Source of the DNA: an uncultured Neglectibacter sp.
GTDB taxonomy: Bacteria > Bacillota > Clostridia > Oscillospirales > Acutalibacteraceae
Assembly (NCBI GenBank): GCA_946554335.1
Contig: CAMNSA010000013.1
Coordinates: forward strand, 1 to 64,000
Reading direction: 5' to 3'
Length of the DNA stretch: 64,000 bases
Shown here one piece after another: positions 27,001 through 31,100 of this stretch (position 1 is the first letter of the stretch; every line of letters starts with the position of its first letter). The notes under the pieces are model-generated. The model worked only from the letters and a program-made list of their open reading frames with translations, was not told where the DNA came from and did not search any database. Made by a program: the position numbers and the translations under genes.

Positions 27001-27923
27001 TTGGGGATCTGGACCTCCTGCCCATTATCTTCCATCGCTACAAAGAGCTTGGTAAAGGCCGGAACATCATAATTGGGATAATAGATCCCTACATTCCACT
27101 TGTCATAATCGTCCCCTGCATTGTTCACCATGCGCCTGTCCACATTGTAGGCCACGGCTGTGTTGGCGTTGGCGGGGGGCAGTAGAGCCTCCGGAGCAGA
27201 GGTGTCCGGGACATAGTAATACCCCAGCTCCGCTCCGGCGATCTGCTGCTCATAATACTCGATGGCGGCCGCCGTGTAAGCGACCTCGCCGGAAATCTGG
27301 CAGTTTCCCGCATCATAGCTGCCGTCTTTTAAGCCGATGTCCTCCGCTGTTCCCATCAGAAAGCTGTCTTCTGTGAGATTGTCCAGGTTATTCCCGGTAA
27401 CCTGGAAGAACAGAGAACCGGCAGCCAGCTGTTCACCCTGTGTACCGGCAGCCAGGGACTGGAAGGTAAACTCATAGTAAAGGTACCAGCGGGGCTTCCC
27501 CTCCTGGTCTGCTCCCTTTACCACTATATACTGAGACTCGCTCTCCGAAACACGGGGAGTAGAGGGCAGCTTTACGGCGTCGGCAACTGTCCCATAGCTA
27601 TGTACCGTATTGCCGTACCCGCCTACAAGACCCTTCTCCTCCGCTGCCTGCAAAGGTGTTTTTCCATCCGGGGTATAGGGCGTCAAAACACCGGCGTCCG
27701 CCGAAAACAGGATACGCCCTGAATGGATCCCCTTTCCCGAGAGACCGTTAGCCAGCACATCCATCTGCAGGATTCCGGTGGCCGTATCGTAGTCTCCCTT
27801 CTCGATCCGTATACTTGGAGAATTATCGTGAGGCGACCGAGCCGCCGCAGGTGTTGACAGGCTGCCAACCACCAGGCTCAAGGCCAACACAAAAGATAAT
27901 CCCTTTTTCCACAGTTTACCCAT
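1..27923 (-). CDS. Giant secreted Ig-like repeat surface protein, >9,307 aa, C-terminus beyond left edge
   Basis: One frame stays open from the ATG at 27923 to the left edge: 9,307 codons, roughly 1 MDa. I translated both ends and many internal stretches in the same frame and met no stop. An AAGGAG at 27934-27939 lies 10 nt before the ATG. The protein starts with a Sec signal peptide (MGKLWKKGLSFVLALSLVVG, then cleavage near AAA-RS, residue ~28). Residues ~33-220 form a beta-rich domain with a YDTATGILQMDV motif, resembling the N-terminus of the SLH protein at 48059. From residue ~480 to ~8,840 come about 80 tandem Ig-like (BIG_2-type) domains, each marked by a (V/A)YDQYG motif. The last ~470 residues in the window (positions 1-1400) are not repetitive, so the array ends here and a terminal domain, perhaps SLH, should follow. 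Likely role: a very long extracellular fibre or S-layer-associated adhesin. Ligand unknown. Confidence 0.93.
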   Translation of the reverse strand, partial: MGKLWKKGLSFVLALSLVVGSLSTPAAARSPHDNSPSIRIEKGDYDTATGILQMDVLANGLSGKGIHSGRILFSADAGVLTPYTPDGKTPLQAAEEKGLVGGYGNTVHSYGTVADAVKLPSTPRVSESESQYIVVKGADQEGKPRWYLYYEFTFQSLAAGTQGEQLAAGSLFFQVTGNNLDNLTEDSFLMGTAEDIGLKDGSYDAGNCQISGEVAYTAAAIEYYEQQIAGAELGYYYVPDTSAPEALLPPANANTAVAYNVDRRMVNNAGDDYDKWNVGIYYPNYDVPAFTKLFVAMEDNGQEVQIPKKEALKTAFQYQIWGQDSTGQVYSSAPGAGQELLSASDLNWQFSDADGNPLDPEDYPLGVKLITQEVTLGDTKVERTTGQLEITPEASRNTFDNLNTKTIYLTAFKNLHPMEEDVGGAVCGFEAGLTVSFVLRTESLEPSTLKIEDKEDKTGSGQVSIYGTDSEFPTKGENYWVSVADQYDYPIRTSAFQGEISLSVEGTDAALASCFTVTPAAVQWSPDSTQVEDDRILVNLTFAPDKGPADVEPGKITIKAQAGPNLGNLAGSYEVNVTKQAAQFASVELERYTDPTFTQVQEGDEIEVAPLDEGTPLATQSFFRARLYDQYHKEITDGAPEFSWSYVPENLAGAGINSSVNLSVKSGMLLRLNSTTPEGEMELQCEVTLDGAMIPGKKTLRVVREEGKFAGVQIKNNQVPPVTTGIPLRYQAVDQYGSPFEAAESDLVLHWSAGETTSDYTISDNGILTLTQGIIDTKGKIRVHLEGTYQGAAFEPQDKTLDIGTIAALTTIDLSAEKTVYDVPKEKEGELSIPILAQPLDQYEEPWDMAAVNDALDWSLSASYPGVTLEPGSGSERNQAVLKIEPAAETTAVTVQVKSRKNPLISNTLTLTLRKETPVLDWVDVKEKAVARGESTALTAQFHDQYGGLLSNITPNWGNINISSDVVPSGERVALTETGILTTTIYTQRVTVKVSGTYGSVTKESEPQVIEVKNPGKAAAIEIFPEEGTVTIPTLEEPSATTAFTASLRDADGIALGSEGILWDIREEEHPGVSIDENGVVTVESEAIAGSTYTVLAVEPRSGVWGTALLHVNYAEGTQPIYTSVEILQTMIPLNQQVALTTVYYDQYGKEMNITPSSRTFTFAGTDANDWRRSANGRVTPFKANISLDVTYSDSQHSTKKTIYSVSSTTPSYLELSSALGNEITIPTEGAQAVSSALSALVYNQFGADITSSAAGDISWDISGADLTGVTLTPGSGKDASLSVAPGAQPGKVQVTAHYIDPETNTVTDIFGRLDLALSYDASVREPESLEILTGRAKPGEVTELSARILDHLGDEYTGSGGNRITWTLVGEVPAGVSLSGNELTVMEGTVGQVTVEASAESLSLSARKTLPISAELSKLSRVEILRERETGHTMLIPSPRAGGIVQRTAIFRAAAYDQFGERMPAEVSDSFRWSLQDEPTGMTVNENGVVLINNLTQAGQAQVIVTDPATGLSASYVLSTVYEIQKLSSITVQQRMVSRTKGQSQLSAAFWDQYGKQMTPSEAPLWTLEDDGGNANTRLSATGLLTYDSDAVFCYVSAKIDDITSGRHQVVMSADAPRVDRLVILPASTSITVLPQTSTGAPRTTTIRVTPVAYDQYGDKITTFTAAGEVDNRITWSMVDAPQGTSITSSQNTPWASFSANSTTPAGPVTLRAEVTPLADGATVTALTTVTIAREPSQLQGIEIANGSSMAATAEPVALIYRFLDQYGSAIESIPGAGAVWSIESSEENGDRSAYLENGDHLVLGDDTRSVTVKVIPQVVSESEISAEDRTAVEALIAKGGVQKKIQISKEAPVADHIELQKENGTTPVFVPRTGKAQVTYSAELYDQYGNVMDATFDWNLSCTTELKGITVSDGVVTVASGAKQAPNVRLTVVDRVSSKSMDTVFSVIADQEVSQFSSLEIKESYFLPVPAGQAARTTLTPVYLDQNHNEMPDYTTELTWNILDEYPANSGAVFQEGYDSTLVTPSGTKSVTVQLSGGGQTVTKTLYEAGESKFTSLQVTGNAASAQAGNTIQFTATPYDQYERVITNTADIDLVWSLVGAPEGVTVSQQGLVDIPITAAATEQVAVVAQDHNYKILGKAFFNITREGAAFNPVRVEIVTTQFPAGTSSAYLEAVAYDQYGAEVPGLTEYMTWSVTDPTSGSNRPTINDKTGFIEFGSYTGQIQVKVDYDRDGFHLDDEKILVRNQPASQIEKVVVRRKLSAGPVAIPVMRNGAVQETSVAFEAYGVDQYGLNINGNLPMENAQWQVYGESSKGISINENGVLTVTSQAEEGKVTVAASDPVTKKFGVYELMLTKEEPVFSAIDIEQRKLLPASKTTLTAIYYDQYGSVTFPRGAETWQMHGWKPGQVTKPTLEGNQIDLTASVGTESVTLSVEAAGISSGQIEIPVSDDWPIPTAITVSRIEGTTPVRADGEGHPESTLKFQAAISDQYGQPYAAPEGVEEPVIQWSIMGASQDEVSIDQNGVVTVSPTAKASSNVRVIASCPVSGQSKQVTGYDTFAIVHQARAYSRVAIVPTGFPAEERGGKLTLKYFDQYGDEMEIPASQVNALWNVAWPSEGSGTLAPNASDASAQLNFNAGTSRATVTVTATHNGVSQTGSTEIYLGEERHISRIDVSRIAQGAVDVPGYLDGDVSSSAESFQAIAYDQYGMEMEASLVWSLSDKVKGVSISQDGTMTVTSEAPQLRITVYAQDSNSGIYGSLDVDIMREPAEYTSLGIRQTALTEGDHMVLDAVWLDQYREEMPTQGTVKWSMIEEGTDGYQTTVNNLLLSEPGAAEEKRDDYRGEINLDPSTSQVAVRAYSRGKTATALLSRAGAEYVDKVTVTREETGAVTVPVAGSESLVYTAQVYNQYGDEIDHDKLSLRWELEGAAIGVSVDQTGKVTVLPSALNSEVQIVVREENSGKSGTATLVVRKQQPRFESVMIKNDLLPADQGSVKLTAVALDQYGQEMEGYDKAQWTLVGTTGTGTASFSDSLFGTLNYSSTLTQVEVKVEVTVGEIGPKTAQKVIRLSRETPELKEIKVKRTDGYGPLYISSRAAVTAQFEASAIDQYLQPITDFTPLWSLRGAPNGVFVRDGVVTVPANSTKSDLQVVASNSAGTVSGRAVLSVDRSDSVLTSVDVRERALPAGTTAAQLHGIYYDQYGTEMDYQGKTEWHAIGTLPETADPAYFADRGLLIIPEGVELVQVRASAQGKMSPTCEIVLGGTSQTETVRVQKDRGGRVITVPSVVSGVAQSVSFLFTAQAFDQFGAQVNGEFGWYVEDGPEQGVTITQNGILTVNSYAKETSGVRVIAVDKLSGVEGEYIVDLVHNVPQASRANIKEDALEPGVETQLTAQLLDQYEEPMGFAETPQWELISGAASGTLTSGGAVRPADGAKEVTVKLTIGAYTTQKTLRVGEARALQRIVVKNTEGRKIVRVSDSLLTIERYTATGYDQYDKEMNVSSAVTWSLEDAPEGVTIGRNNGVLQIPAGTEERKNVKITARHSTGILGETTLQILHDTPVLSSISIRETGIPAGLESTRLTPVFFDQYGEEMEYTGPVSWELVGSKPQDSAELSGDVFTFKPERRNELTSITVAVSASDVTSGPVTLPVGADPSKAARVAVERKGADGAVVVPGVNESVFVNLQATVYDQYDKELSSRFFWSVSGNPEGVTVSDGGVVTVTSAAAGGTVEVIALDAMSGLSGTIYLDLRREESRLSAVRVLTKELPKSRSGQLVAQYLDQYGAPMAYGGISAWRLVGQVEQGVTLTEGGYLTIGSEAKAAFVTVSAQGIVSQVQQITVGEAENTDVTLVTLLGAQRVYVPNVGSDAREETYTATAYQADGTVSTQPVQMTAEGLVEGAISFGQTTGVLTISGDAAQKLASTAEVTVTASCGAASASQKVQVLREPSVLKEIAVKPDGEQGVVAADAKDLPMSAVFKDQYGSEMYYGGTVTWELVSQEPADGGTTLTKEGLLTVSDLTNTFTVTASANGIVSEPKTFRVGDYQVLTSIEVKPMNGSNEVEVPPYQGAVVQKVVLPYAAQALDQYGYPMQGSFIWEMDKVRTGFSLSQSGAVTVTSEALDGITVKIMASDRTSGVSGYAELKSIHAQNGIFTGVRIDTKTVPVNEGSFRPEYTLYDQYGQPLPEREDTQLQWSVLEYTTKTSVEPGFAVDGVTLNYTGMELDDVIVVRLHATYNGVSKVSVPTTIRLSGAPELSRIELCTVEGETLSNQDVSLLIETQGGAQARESFQVVAYDQYNRKVTGSQEWADVFPSNYNWSISNGIAGLRLENYSANGKTNGITVDPGTAAKDNIKVNVTLRVPADSVSGRAEKTLSASRYVSLVHYPSVPSSIGIQEKYMRQIQGTMDLTPVFYNQYQEQMSEPGGGSYAWSLQSSVPDNSVDIPAEFSNKNRGRLRLSGQQEKAFVNLTYQPVEAGSSPLTIQNHAITFGEEERPYKIELERVRGEDPVMVPVPSSDGELQYVSVAYQVKITNQYGDLLRREVNWQMEPEEVEGVTLNRAGVLTVDSRAPDSTSIRVTVTENTTGMTDYDIVNLSREASLLKKVQITDTQVPELSSEYQLRYEAIDQYGSAFEYVPQQEPRWELEEAGDESAVLTKDGKLTIGEADYVVVKMSVDGVESEPQRIDKSGKAELTYLEISGDTEIEVLGNSGVLINPDIDQTVKYYTATGYDQYDRVWKDPFTVTWSVDSRYIPTAGIESAGGQRGKLTVPKDSPEGAAIVISAKSGTIEKTLLAQTIYEASRASSVSINETGFPKGQGGGQLTLTYKDQYDRVTTAPYGAKVTWSVPEGSSATVNSEGYLNFNGAESVTVTAAVVYTPEGQSEEKTLTTSSEITAGDDAEPHHILVTRSDDASDIVKVPTKEPKSVGMKAVTYNQYNVKQLNEDYIWSLERGTPEGVTISESGMVQITTQAQNGTVTVKAVGRTTGLSATASFEIERNELPPEAPYLKTVKITNDELPPTGELQLTAEYEDQNGDPIELASDQKLSWTVESYTPETGTAPSVTEDGVLTVENAQTITVKVQVLKGEEAAAEATKILSLGEAPVFSSIGLTLTLPDERETVQVPQNEESKTVIASAKPLDQYGRDMEGESVSFRYALAQSVPGVSLVSLGDNTAQITVTNAAPATTVTVKAADSQSRVAEASASFDTQREQSTLQQVKIDLTPDSEGVYRIPMETGDTGITLPAKYLDQYGQEMTAPGTINWSVVSGSEMGTIHAAKGVLTLTDGAQVDGKITVQLEVPVQEGVSEAKTDTAELVLSGDPAEVKEVIVRRTGEAEDVLVPSGSGRATAIFSAQVRSQYGTVMTGTPLLWQMPDHYAGLEIDQNGVVVVTSEAPAVNDIRVMAMHQATGKAGLATMNTVRDTSVLQKIVIEPAQFEFSPVEDQGTQLKAVCYDQYNSVMPTPAGAVWDLIDEEIPHSGATLNSSTGWLLPAKTTDEVWVRVTIGSVSSDITSLKRGSEPRLDSLEIVGDRQLDVPGKVKNGGSYIDGSSTYQLSVKALDQYKNEFADTGVEYVWSLKSIVDGVSVNASTGEVTVTSEAPARSGIILCVQAKNAPEIEAQAEFTTRRELSKKTYLSLREAGETLPPISQEIHAVYRDQYGEILEGEVPASCTWSIAQAAPMNSVAVTAAAEPGTGTLTVNEGYGPGSENPVQNARITITQGSDTASEQVFFGGSVEGVLTSLKLQKTPEGDTVHVPEPIDGVEKEFLFSFGVTFLDQYGREVSGEDAQLVWKVDGDYPGITVEDGIVTVVSSAQAYDRVRVTATDAKTGAFGEAYFRTQRTASRLTAIEVEQDALPKGDRYPVLTVKYIDQYRSPMRYTIGKPKWTLHESEPEGDLSVIDPASGTLSLRRTTTSVTVSVEDGGLQSPRKKLTVESDPYVAKVEVSRVGAAEDLIVPQTGSEIPVYATFTAQAYNQFGALMEEQPEFFWSLNGAGAGVSIDRDGKVTVLPGAETALNIRVTAAVEETGASGSESLTVRREASKLSSIAIRNTALPTTDSTATEQMTAVALDQYNQEMEGYSFTWSLGEVHPTSASASIDPQTGVLTYGNTLDSVEVIATEEGSMLSGRTVLNVRNLGEKRPARVEVERTSGLAVVDIPASGQSTFVDFNAVVYDQYGSMYEGAACTWSIEDVLDEAGGITVDNAGRVTVTSKAPVQNVIKVRASITGEENIYGETAFATRRQESVLSEIALGDVTVAPGSTHQLTAQYYDQYGQAMSFTGESKWVINSAPVEVGDLATCSESGVLWVSESVAEDTQLQIKITAAGKTGFGMVTVKDLGESALDRIEVRQEGGTAAVVIPSVSSTVANFTAEGYDQYGFTYPITPLWSVKGSPVGIAANQNGVVSIESSAKAGDYQVVVYDTATVKSGEAQLKLVHDMPRLSGILLSPTALNPEKTSMTLKVTPIDQYGEAVSGLGNPMFTVLEPTDGSVTVSDGVLSYQSQTEKVVLEVSLGGYIVEKTLLRGDAPKLHSLTVTADQNSVEIPGEGESDAQVNFTAEGLDQYGEKTTITNSYWAMSGAGSGFTLEESGDTAVLKVAPGAQSVEEVKVSLTQAGTYLKGEAAVKVTVGQRVLTTIGVTPRAVESGTGDLSVVYYDQYAKEMDAPADAQVTWSVEGPADPAPFFQEGTGTLNLNGSGYADVKATVTAQGKEFSTIVRITGSAAGESRPETISIKRIPDVNSSVKIPTRGTETVVLEAVVYDQYARDITKDTTLVWTLEGSPAGVSVSQQGLVTVGANAAAGTVRVKAAEAGTGVFGILELSLEYAVSYLKEIHILTEKAPQGGTIQLTAEYLDQYGSPLSAPDNAIWSVVSASPAADDAQVTTDGRLTLSENATAVSVELAYGGITATADLEVIDKESPDHESKLTYVDVLRLSAEQVYLPKAGEEKSEAKFKAVGLDQYRQEIALDADESFGWSIDRTETQGYSISEGVISASRSAQEDTVGATASVTRSGLSMSDTESVYFTKELSEVASIEITSEKVPQGTSTQLSAVFTDQYEQKIPAPANAQWTLVSQDPEGSGAYMTASGILVPGTAKQVTVSVSCGTVFDQKELEVTAEPQRVKRVEVTRVDSEQNTIQIPLASEGDQTAVYQAQVFDQFENIMTDKTVSWRMEGDTTGVSLDKTNGIVTVTEAADSGAITVYATEKESGKTDGKTLTLERSPAQLRGIEVVNDTVAPNAETTLRLTGVDQYGQKMELPDGEVIWAVESYVMRVEGGTTPFMDEESLEVLHSGDAKEINISAQYTAQGSTRVLSTEKTVQVGTQAPKADYLEITGPDSVNASSTAAAFATYSVAVKDQYGEPFPAAGGAVVWSFAPFGDDSFTAAPAESGSGYLSQARLTVPAGTREPSFKAKATLSLGLDQVLDGEKEVTITPETLKLSKVEIVSSALPKAGEREDRVTLGVKYFDQFDNLMTAPEDAQWTLLRQTTDGENWVADPLTAQFTDSAKGEITVPNDVAGVEVQIEAGGLTVSKQILRGESESQIASEVAVLRTAGEGPILIPFTGSELHPFEAVVYDQDGNEMEAAVSFSTSPAVPGTRIDAQSGVLTVSNKAQAQKDMKVIAETVGGISGETAVTLMRAASVLDHITLTAGDADEGVIPLKVTYYDQYSTEMEKPDGVVPVFTITEEQLGSAAAPVSSEIDENDDLIFHDAVEVHVTVQAGGKEASEIFKAEDAKPSLEKSVAVSLQAGQSAVIPVPVGDEAETRQFTAQTKNIDTPAIKWFLTGAPEGVTVDESTGLVTVAKNAGAAETVTITALDEGTGIFGTMEFSVVREESKLTDIVVKPEQFAPNATEFDLEVKGVDQYLEEKELPEGASISIGQVTVLPEGTAAPTYSNGKVTGIAPEAQSLSFTVTVTLPTDPVETYTKTVTITRGEEEPRLASITVEKDSTAQIPLPGADDVTVQFTAQAKDQYNQAMALPASGVWTVSGVSQGVSVDASGLVTVTSQAEEKTATVSFKDYDKNIGGSASLTLMCQEEGAKNLGGVSILESAVASGVSTTLTPVFYNQYHQELSDYEPWEYTWSLVNPGTAQINAVTGTVTPGSEKTVTVRYEADGKSTQKVLPVTSSEEEPYAASIKVTRADGSNDAITIPASGTTTVIFLAEVRDQLGQVFTPQAGKLLWGLENAPAGVAINSLTGVLSVDPSAQAMPNIKVKAVDTDTQTADFVLIETVKAPSKAASLRISPLTVPYDSTALPMKAEFIDQYGDTMAAPAGKTITWSKASGTLSDEKITLTADGKLSLTDANEDDTFVLKAQCDDLTTQETITVSGRAQSEEQLSKLTLTAQSPMTILPDSDSKVQVYAHAEGEFGTDMTAALESLTWSVDGTTASIDNTGMFTIPAKAPAGTYTVKADGTRGTVTRTGEVEIAAARQVSRAASVTVTTDTVSTAAPRLNAEVRDQYDDLLTGAAVKWQLAAPAGNTQVAENGVIVLDPSTTQFTVQASCDGVTSAVKTVTVSDEAPKVNSVTVERVDGASLSFTAGEDNITAQFTAVVKDQFGAVMSGKLVSWSISPYLTGVAVDQNGLVTVYPTAENGTAAVTAQAEGKTGSLNITVTGKEYKAEAGIIILPKAVKEKKDDGTPVDSVEFTAYVVDSNGSVVRTTNATYTIGEGFTPSTATPAFTSSILTLGGLETAEITAEAEGMSMTQSFKVLPENTPSEADTVIVTPVSGVTDGKMAVPTMKDGATPDTVAAEFKAAVYDQFGNEMTESVLWSVQGDPEGISIRSQGRNGMLTLSSEAQQGRYIVTAKTISGKEGVYTLTVERTENDSLTYTFLKVEDVILEPGETEGTLTALFVDQYGDETTAGVPAETALNWTKQSTDGTTIDPAGKTVTVHMNGEKSTAVAVNDGLGHEAVGKIGYRSASIPESGTLQVVLTNRVNWSPTGEALGSDSITILQTGGELQNGDTIRVYVKGHNETRFHEVKVSGDEFIYSESNNSRDFAEDLPAEGGVAYITRQSADGGMESEPWPAGRDLVFDSEPQTYTRDYPAYTEGPGSTEQNPLEYAPEATFEDLKAAGVIPSSITVVSSLGRTLVIEPGKGWFVDGTSQEITEEYLDKQWSDSYNEKKVEAGVKKLEIALPNITDGTGKAIISQPDGASYKAYFFVAERASAGGAAITEVKPVKHLHLTTGAVTSEEGLMALLGEVTTATAVVGEGEKELPIITPEALSGYTADANAFAGWRLEQMDESGNFVPAFTDGMTDEEKNELVSALFSDPANSGRVRLAACVDYLSEEGLSMDPEAYHYAEVSFTLYDSNDPDSMPLKLTVGN
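1400..26500 (-). repeat. Array of about 80 tandem Ig-like domains with DQYG motif
   Basis: Inside the giant gene, codons for YDQYG or a close variant (ADQYD, YNQYN, KDQYG, YDQFG) recur about every 260-365 bp, from ~26465 down to ~1409. Each unit has the motif, then a W-containing strand, a G-V-T/S-V stretch, a T-V-T-V-T-A strand and a linker often ending R-E-x-x-L/R-V. These features fit bacterial Ig-like BIG_2-type domains. The copies differ widely at DNA and protein level, so this is an old, diversified array, not recent slippage or an assembly artefact. My count comes from reading motif sites by eye and may be off by a few. Confidence 0.88.
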
Positions 27924-28167
27924 GAGATCCACTCTCCTTTTTGTGGCGGCAAACAGCCGGGAAGCTCTCAGCCGCCGGACCCGTCCGAAAACAGGACTTC
28001 TTTATCTTCATTATTTTGTTAATTGCTTTTTACACTGTCCTGAGGGCAGGAAAGAGAATGAGACCTCTTCCCTGCCCTCAAAACAATAAGTTTTTTATTG
28101 TTTTGAGAAGCGTTTCTCCCCGTGGGGAAAACCCCACGGGGAAACCCGCTGTTTCGCTCCTTACATC
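27924..28167 (-). promoter_or_regulatory. 244-bp spacer between two giant genes with three consecutive inverted repeats
   Basis: Three hairpins stand in series. The first, 28118-28141, is a perfect 10-bp stem (ccccgtgggg) with an AAAA loop. The second, 28077-28107, is a perfect 13-bp stem (ctcaaaacaataa) with a 5-nt loop. The third, 28041-28056 with 28065-28080, is a 16-bp stem with one mismatch. None is followed by a clear U-tract in the direction of transcription, so a simple intrinsic terminator is not obvious. They may set mRNA stability or partial read-through between the dockerin gene and the giant gene. The RBS of the giant gene is at 27934-27939. I see no convincing separate promoter. 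Confidence 0.55.
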
Positions 28168-31100
28168 TTAACTGACTTTCTCCGGTTTTACAACACCGTA
28201 AGAGTTGCCAGTTTTTGTCAGATTCTTCTGAAGGACCTGGCGGTCCAGAGCATTGACGATTCCGTTGTAATTATAGTCGCAGCGCAGCAGCGCCTTATAG
28301 GCGTCTACCTCCTCCTTGGTCGCGTGGGCGAGGTCTGCGTTGATATTGTAGGCCTGGTTGAAGTACTTTACAAATTCTGCCATGTCCTGCTGATTGACGC
28401 GGCCGTCGTTGTTCACATCGCCGCCGATCAGCTGTAAGGAGAATTCATAGGTTGCGCTGTCCGCAGTCAACTGAAGCTGACTTCCGATCTTTTCCAGACC
28501 ATTGTACATCACATACCCGTCTCGCTGCACCACGATATAGTACCGGCCATCGCTGCCGCTCACACCGCGGTTGAGGATGTTGGGAATCTCGAAGGTTCCG
28601 CCGTATTCATCCGTTGTCGTGGTGTAGAGGGGAGGCTTGTTGAGGCTGGGAGAGGTAGAACCGCTGTAAAGGCTTACCGTCGCCTTGCCCACTCTCTCAT
28701 AGTCTGTAGGCTCATAGGAGGTGGTGTAGATCCGCCCTCTCAGCGTAGACTGTCCGATGACCTGCGTCACCTTCAGCCAAACCTCGTCCTGCGTGTTCAC
28801 ATTGTCAGCGCCGAAGCAGATCCAGCCCTCATAGACGCCGTCCTCCAGATTGGATTCCGCCGTGACCACCACACTGCCGGTCGCGCCCTCCACCGTATCC
28901 TTGGTGGGCAGGTATGCGCCCTCGATTCCCACAATGCGGAAATCTGTGGACTCCTCGCTCTTATCGCCGCGCTTCTTGTAGATCTTCGCGTTGATATTGC
29001 TCAGCTCGCCGTTTCCGGTATTCTCATAATAGAAGGTGGTTTCGCCTCCGGTAAAGCCTACCTGAGCTCCGGGGAACTGATACTCGTAGTAGAAGATTCC
29101 TCCGGCTGCGTTGGGCACCTCGGTCAGCTGCTTCTCTCCGTCGATCTCGGGATTGATGATCCCCAGACGGAACGCGGTGACCTCGTCTTCGTCATCCTGC
29201 AGGAATACATCCATAGTCTCGCCGCTCTGGCTGATATAGTTGTAGCCCTGGGTTTCAGCGGCCGTGCGGTCTACCTCCAGCGTAAGCCGCAGGATCATGT
29301 GGCCCTGCTTCTTGGAGTTTCCTGTGATCGTCAGGCCGATGGTGCGGTCCGTATCCGAGTTGCTCTTTGTGAACACCACGGAAGCGGAGTCGCCGCCCAT
29401 GAAGTTCATGGCTTCCTTGGCCAAGGTCACATTCTCCACCGGAATGGGATTCCCGTCTTCATCCAGCAGGAGATTCCCAAACTGATCCGCCTTATAGTAG
29501 ACGCCTGTCACATTGAGCTTCGCGGCAGTTTCCGAGATGTCGCCCTGCCGGACGATGTGCACCACGATATTCTGCTGCGCGCCTTCTTCCACATCCAACT
29601 CCTTGTAGCTTTCCTGCTTCTGGTCAAACCCGAAGTAGGAGGCGCTGTAGGTGTGGTTGGTGGTAACTGTGACATACTGCTTGGAATAATAGGTCTTGTT
29701 CGTTCCGTTCTCGTTGAGGATATAGCCGGTCCAGAGGAAGTAGGTCTGGTTGGGCGTCAGGTTGTTCAGACGGAAGTTGTAGTAACCGCTGGGAATGGTC
29801 TGGCGGTTGCCGCTGGTGATGGTAACCTCTATCTGCTCGCCGGGCGTCTGCTCATCCACCGCGGGATCAAAGGCTTCCGTGGTAGAGGCGATCACGAAGG
29901 ATCTTTCCACACGGCTGTAAGCGCCGGTATTCAGCTCAACGGTGCCTACAATGGTCTTGTTGTACACATCCACCTGGCTGTCCAGGAGACGGAAGGTCTG
30001 ATACTCCTCCACCTCTCTGCCGTCGCCTTCCAGCTCTTCCATGGAAAGGCTGTACCAATCCGGATCATCCTTAAAGCGCACACGGTAGGCGGGCTGATCC
30101 TTCACGGTATCAAAGTCCTCTACGGGAGGCACATCGTTTCCGGTGGCCGCCGCAAAGACCTCTCCGATCGTCTCCTGCTCGTTGGCATAGACCTCATATT
30201 CCTCAGAAGGACGGTTCACATCCCAGGTCCAGTATTTGTTGGAATGAACCTTCATGAAGGAGGGCTCTACCACCTTGAAGTAGATCGTGGAGGAGGAAAC
30301 ATTTCCGCCAAAGGCCGCTGTCAGCTTCACCGGGAAGGGATTTCTCGGGTCGTCCAGCACATTGTTCACCGTGACGCCCTCTGCCGTTCTGGTGAGCCAC
30401 AGGCACAAATTGTTCGCTAAGGCGTACTCGGTCTCTACCCAGTAGTTCACAGTGCCGTTGATGAGCGTATCCGTGCTCACCTTGTCGGGATTTGCAGCGA
30501 GAACGCTGTCGTACACATCCTTCTCCACCTTGAAGTAGCTCGTGATGGGAGGCGCTACGCTGTCGATGACTGTTCCCGCGTCCGCGGCAGACAGTCCGCC
30601 GCCGGTCACTCTGTGAGCGTTGACCCACTCAAGGCCCATCACTTTGATGGCGCCGTTCATAATGTCGAGAGACCCGTTCACCATGCCGTTGAGAATGGCG
30701 TTGTAGTCGTCCGTACCGAAGTAGGACTTGAACACATCTCCCAGTACCAGAGTGCGTACCTGCCTGAGGCTGGCCCCATCTCCGGAGCCCAGATTGACCT
30801 GGGCGGACACGGACACGGTCTTTTCAGGATAGGTCTTGCCCTCTTCCATCAGGCGGGTGCTGTTGCCTCCGTCCACCGTGATGCTGGGATAACCCTGGTT
30901 CACCACGATGCGCAGGCCCGTAAGGACGACCTCCTTACCCACCTCGCCGTCGGTCACCTTCATAGTCACCCGATCGTACACGCCGGTCTTCATCCGGGAG
31001 GCGTCAAACACGACCTGGTAATAGCTGCCCGCAGCCTCGCTCTCTGTGGCAGGCAGGGAGGTGAGCTTTCCTGCGGAGCCGCTCACACCGGACATTTCGC

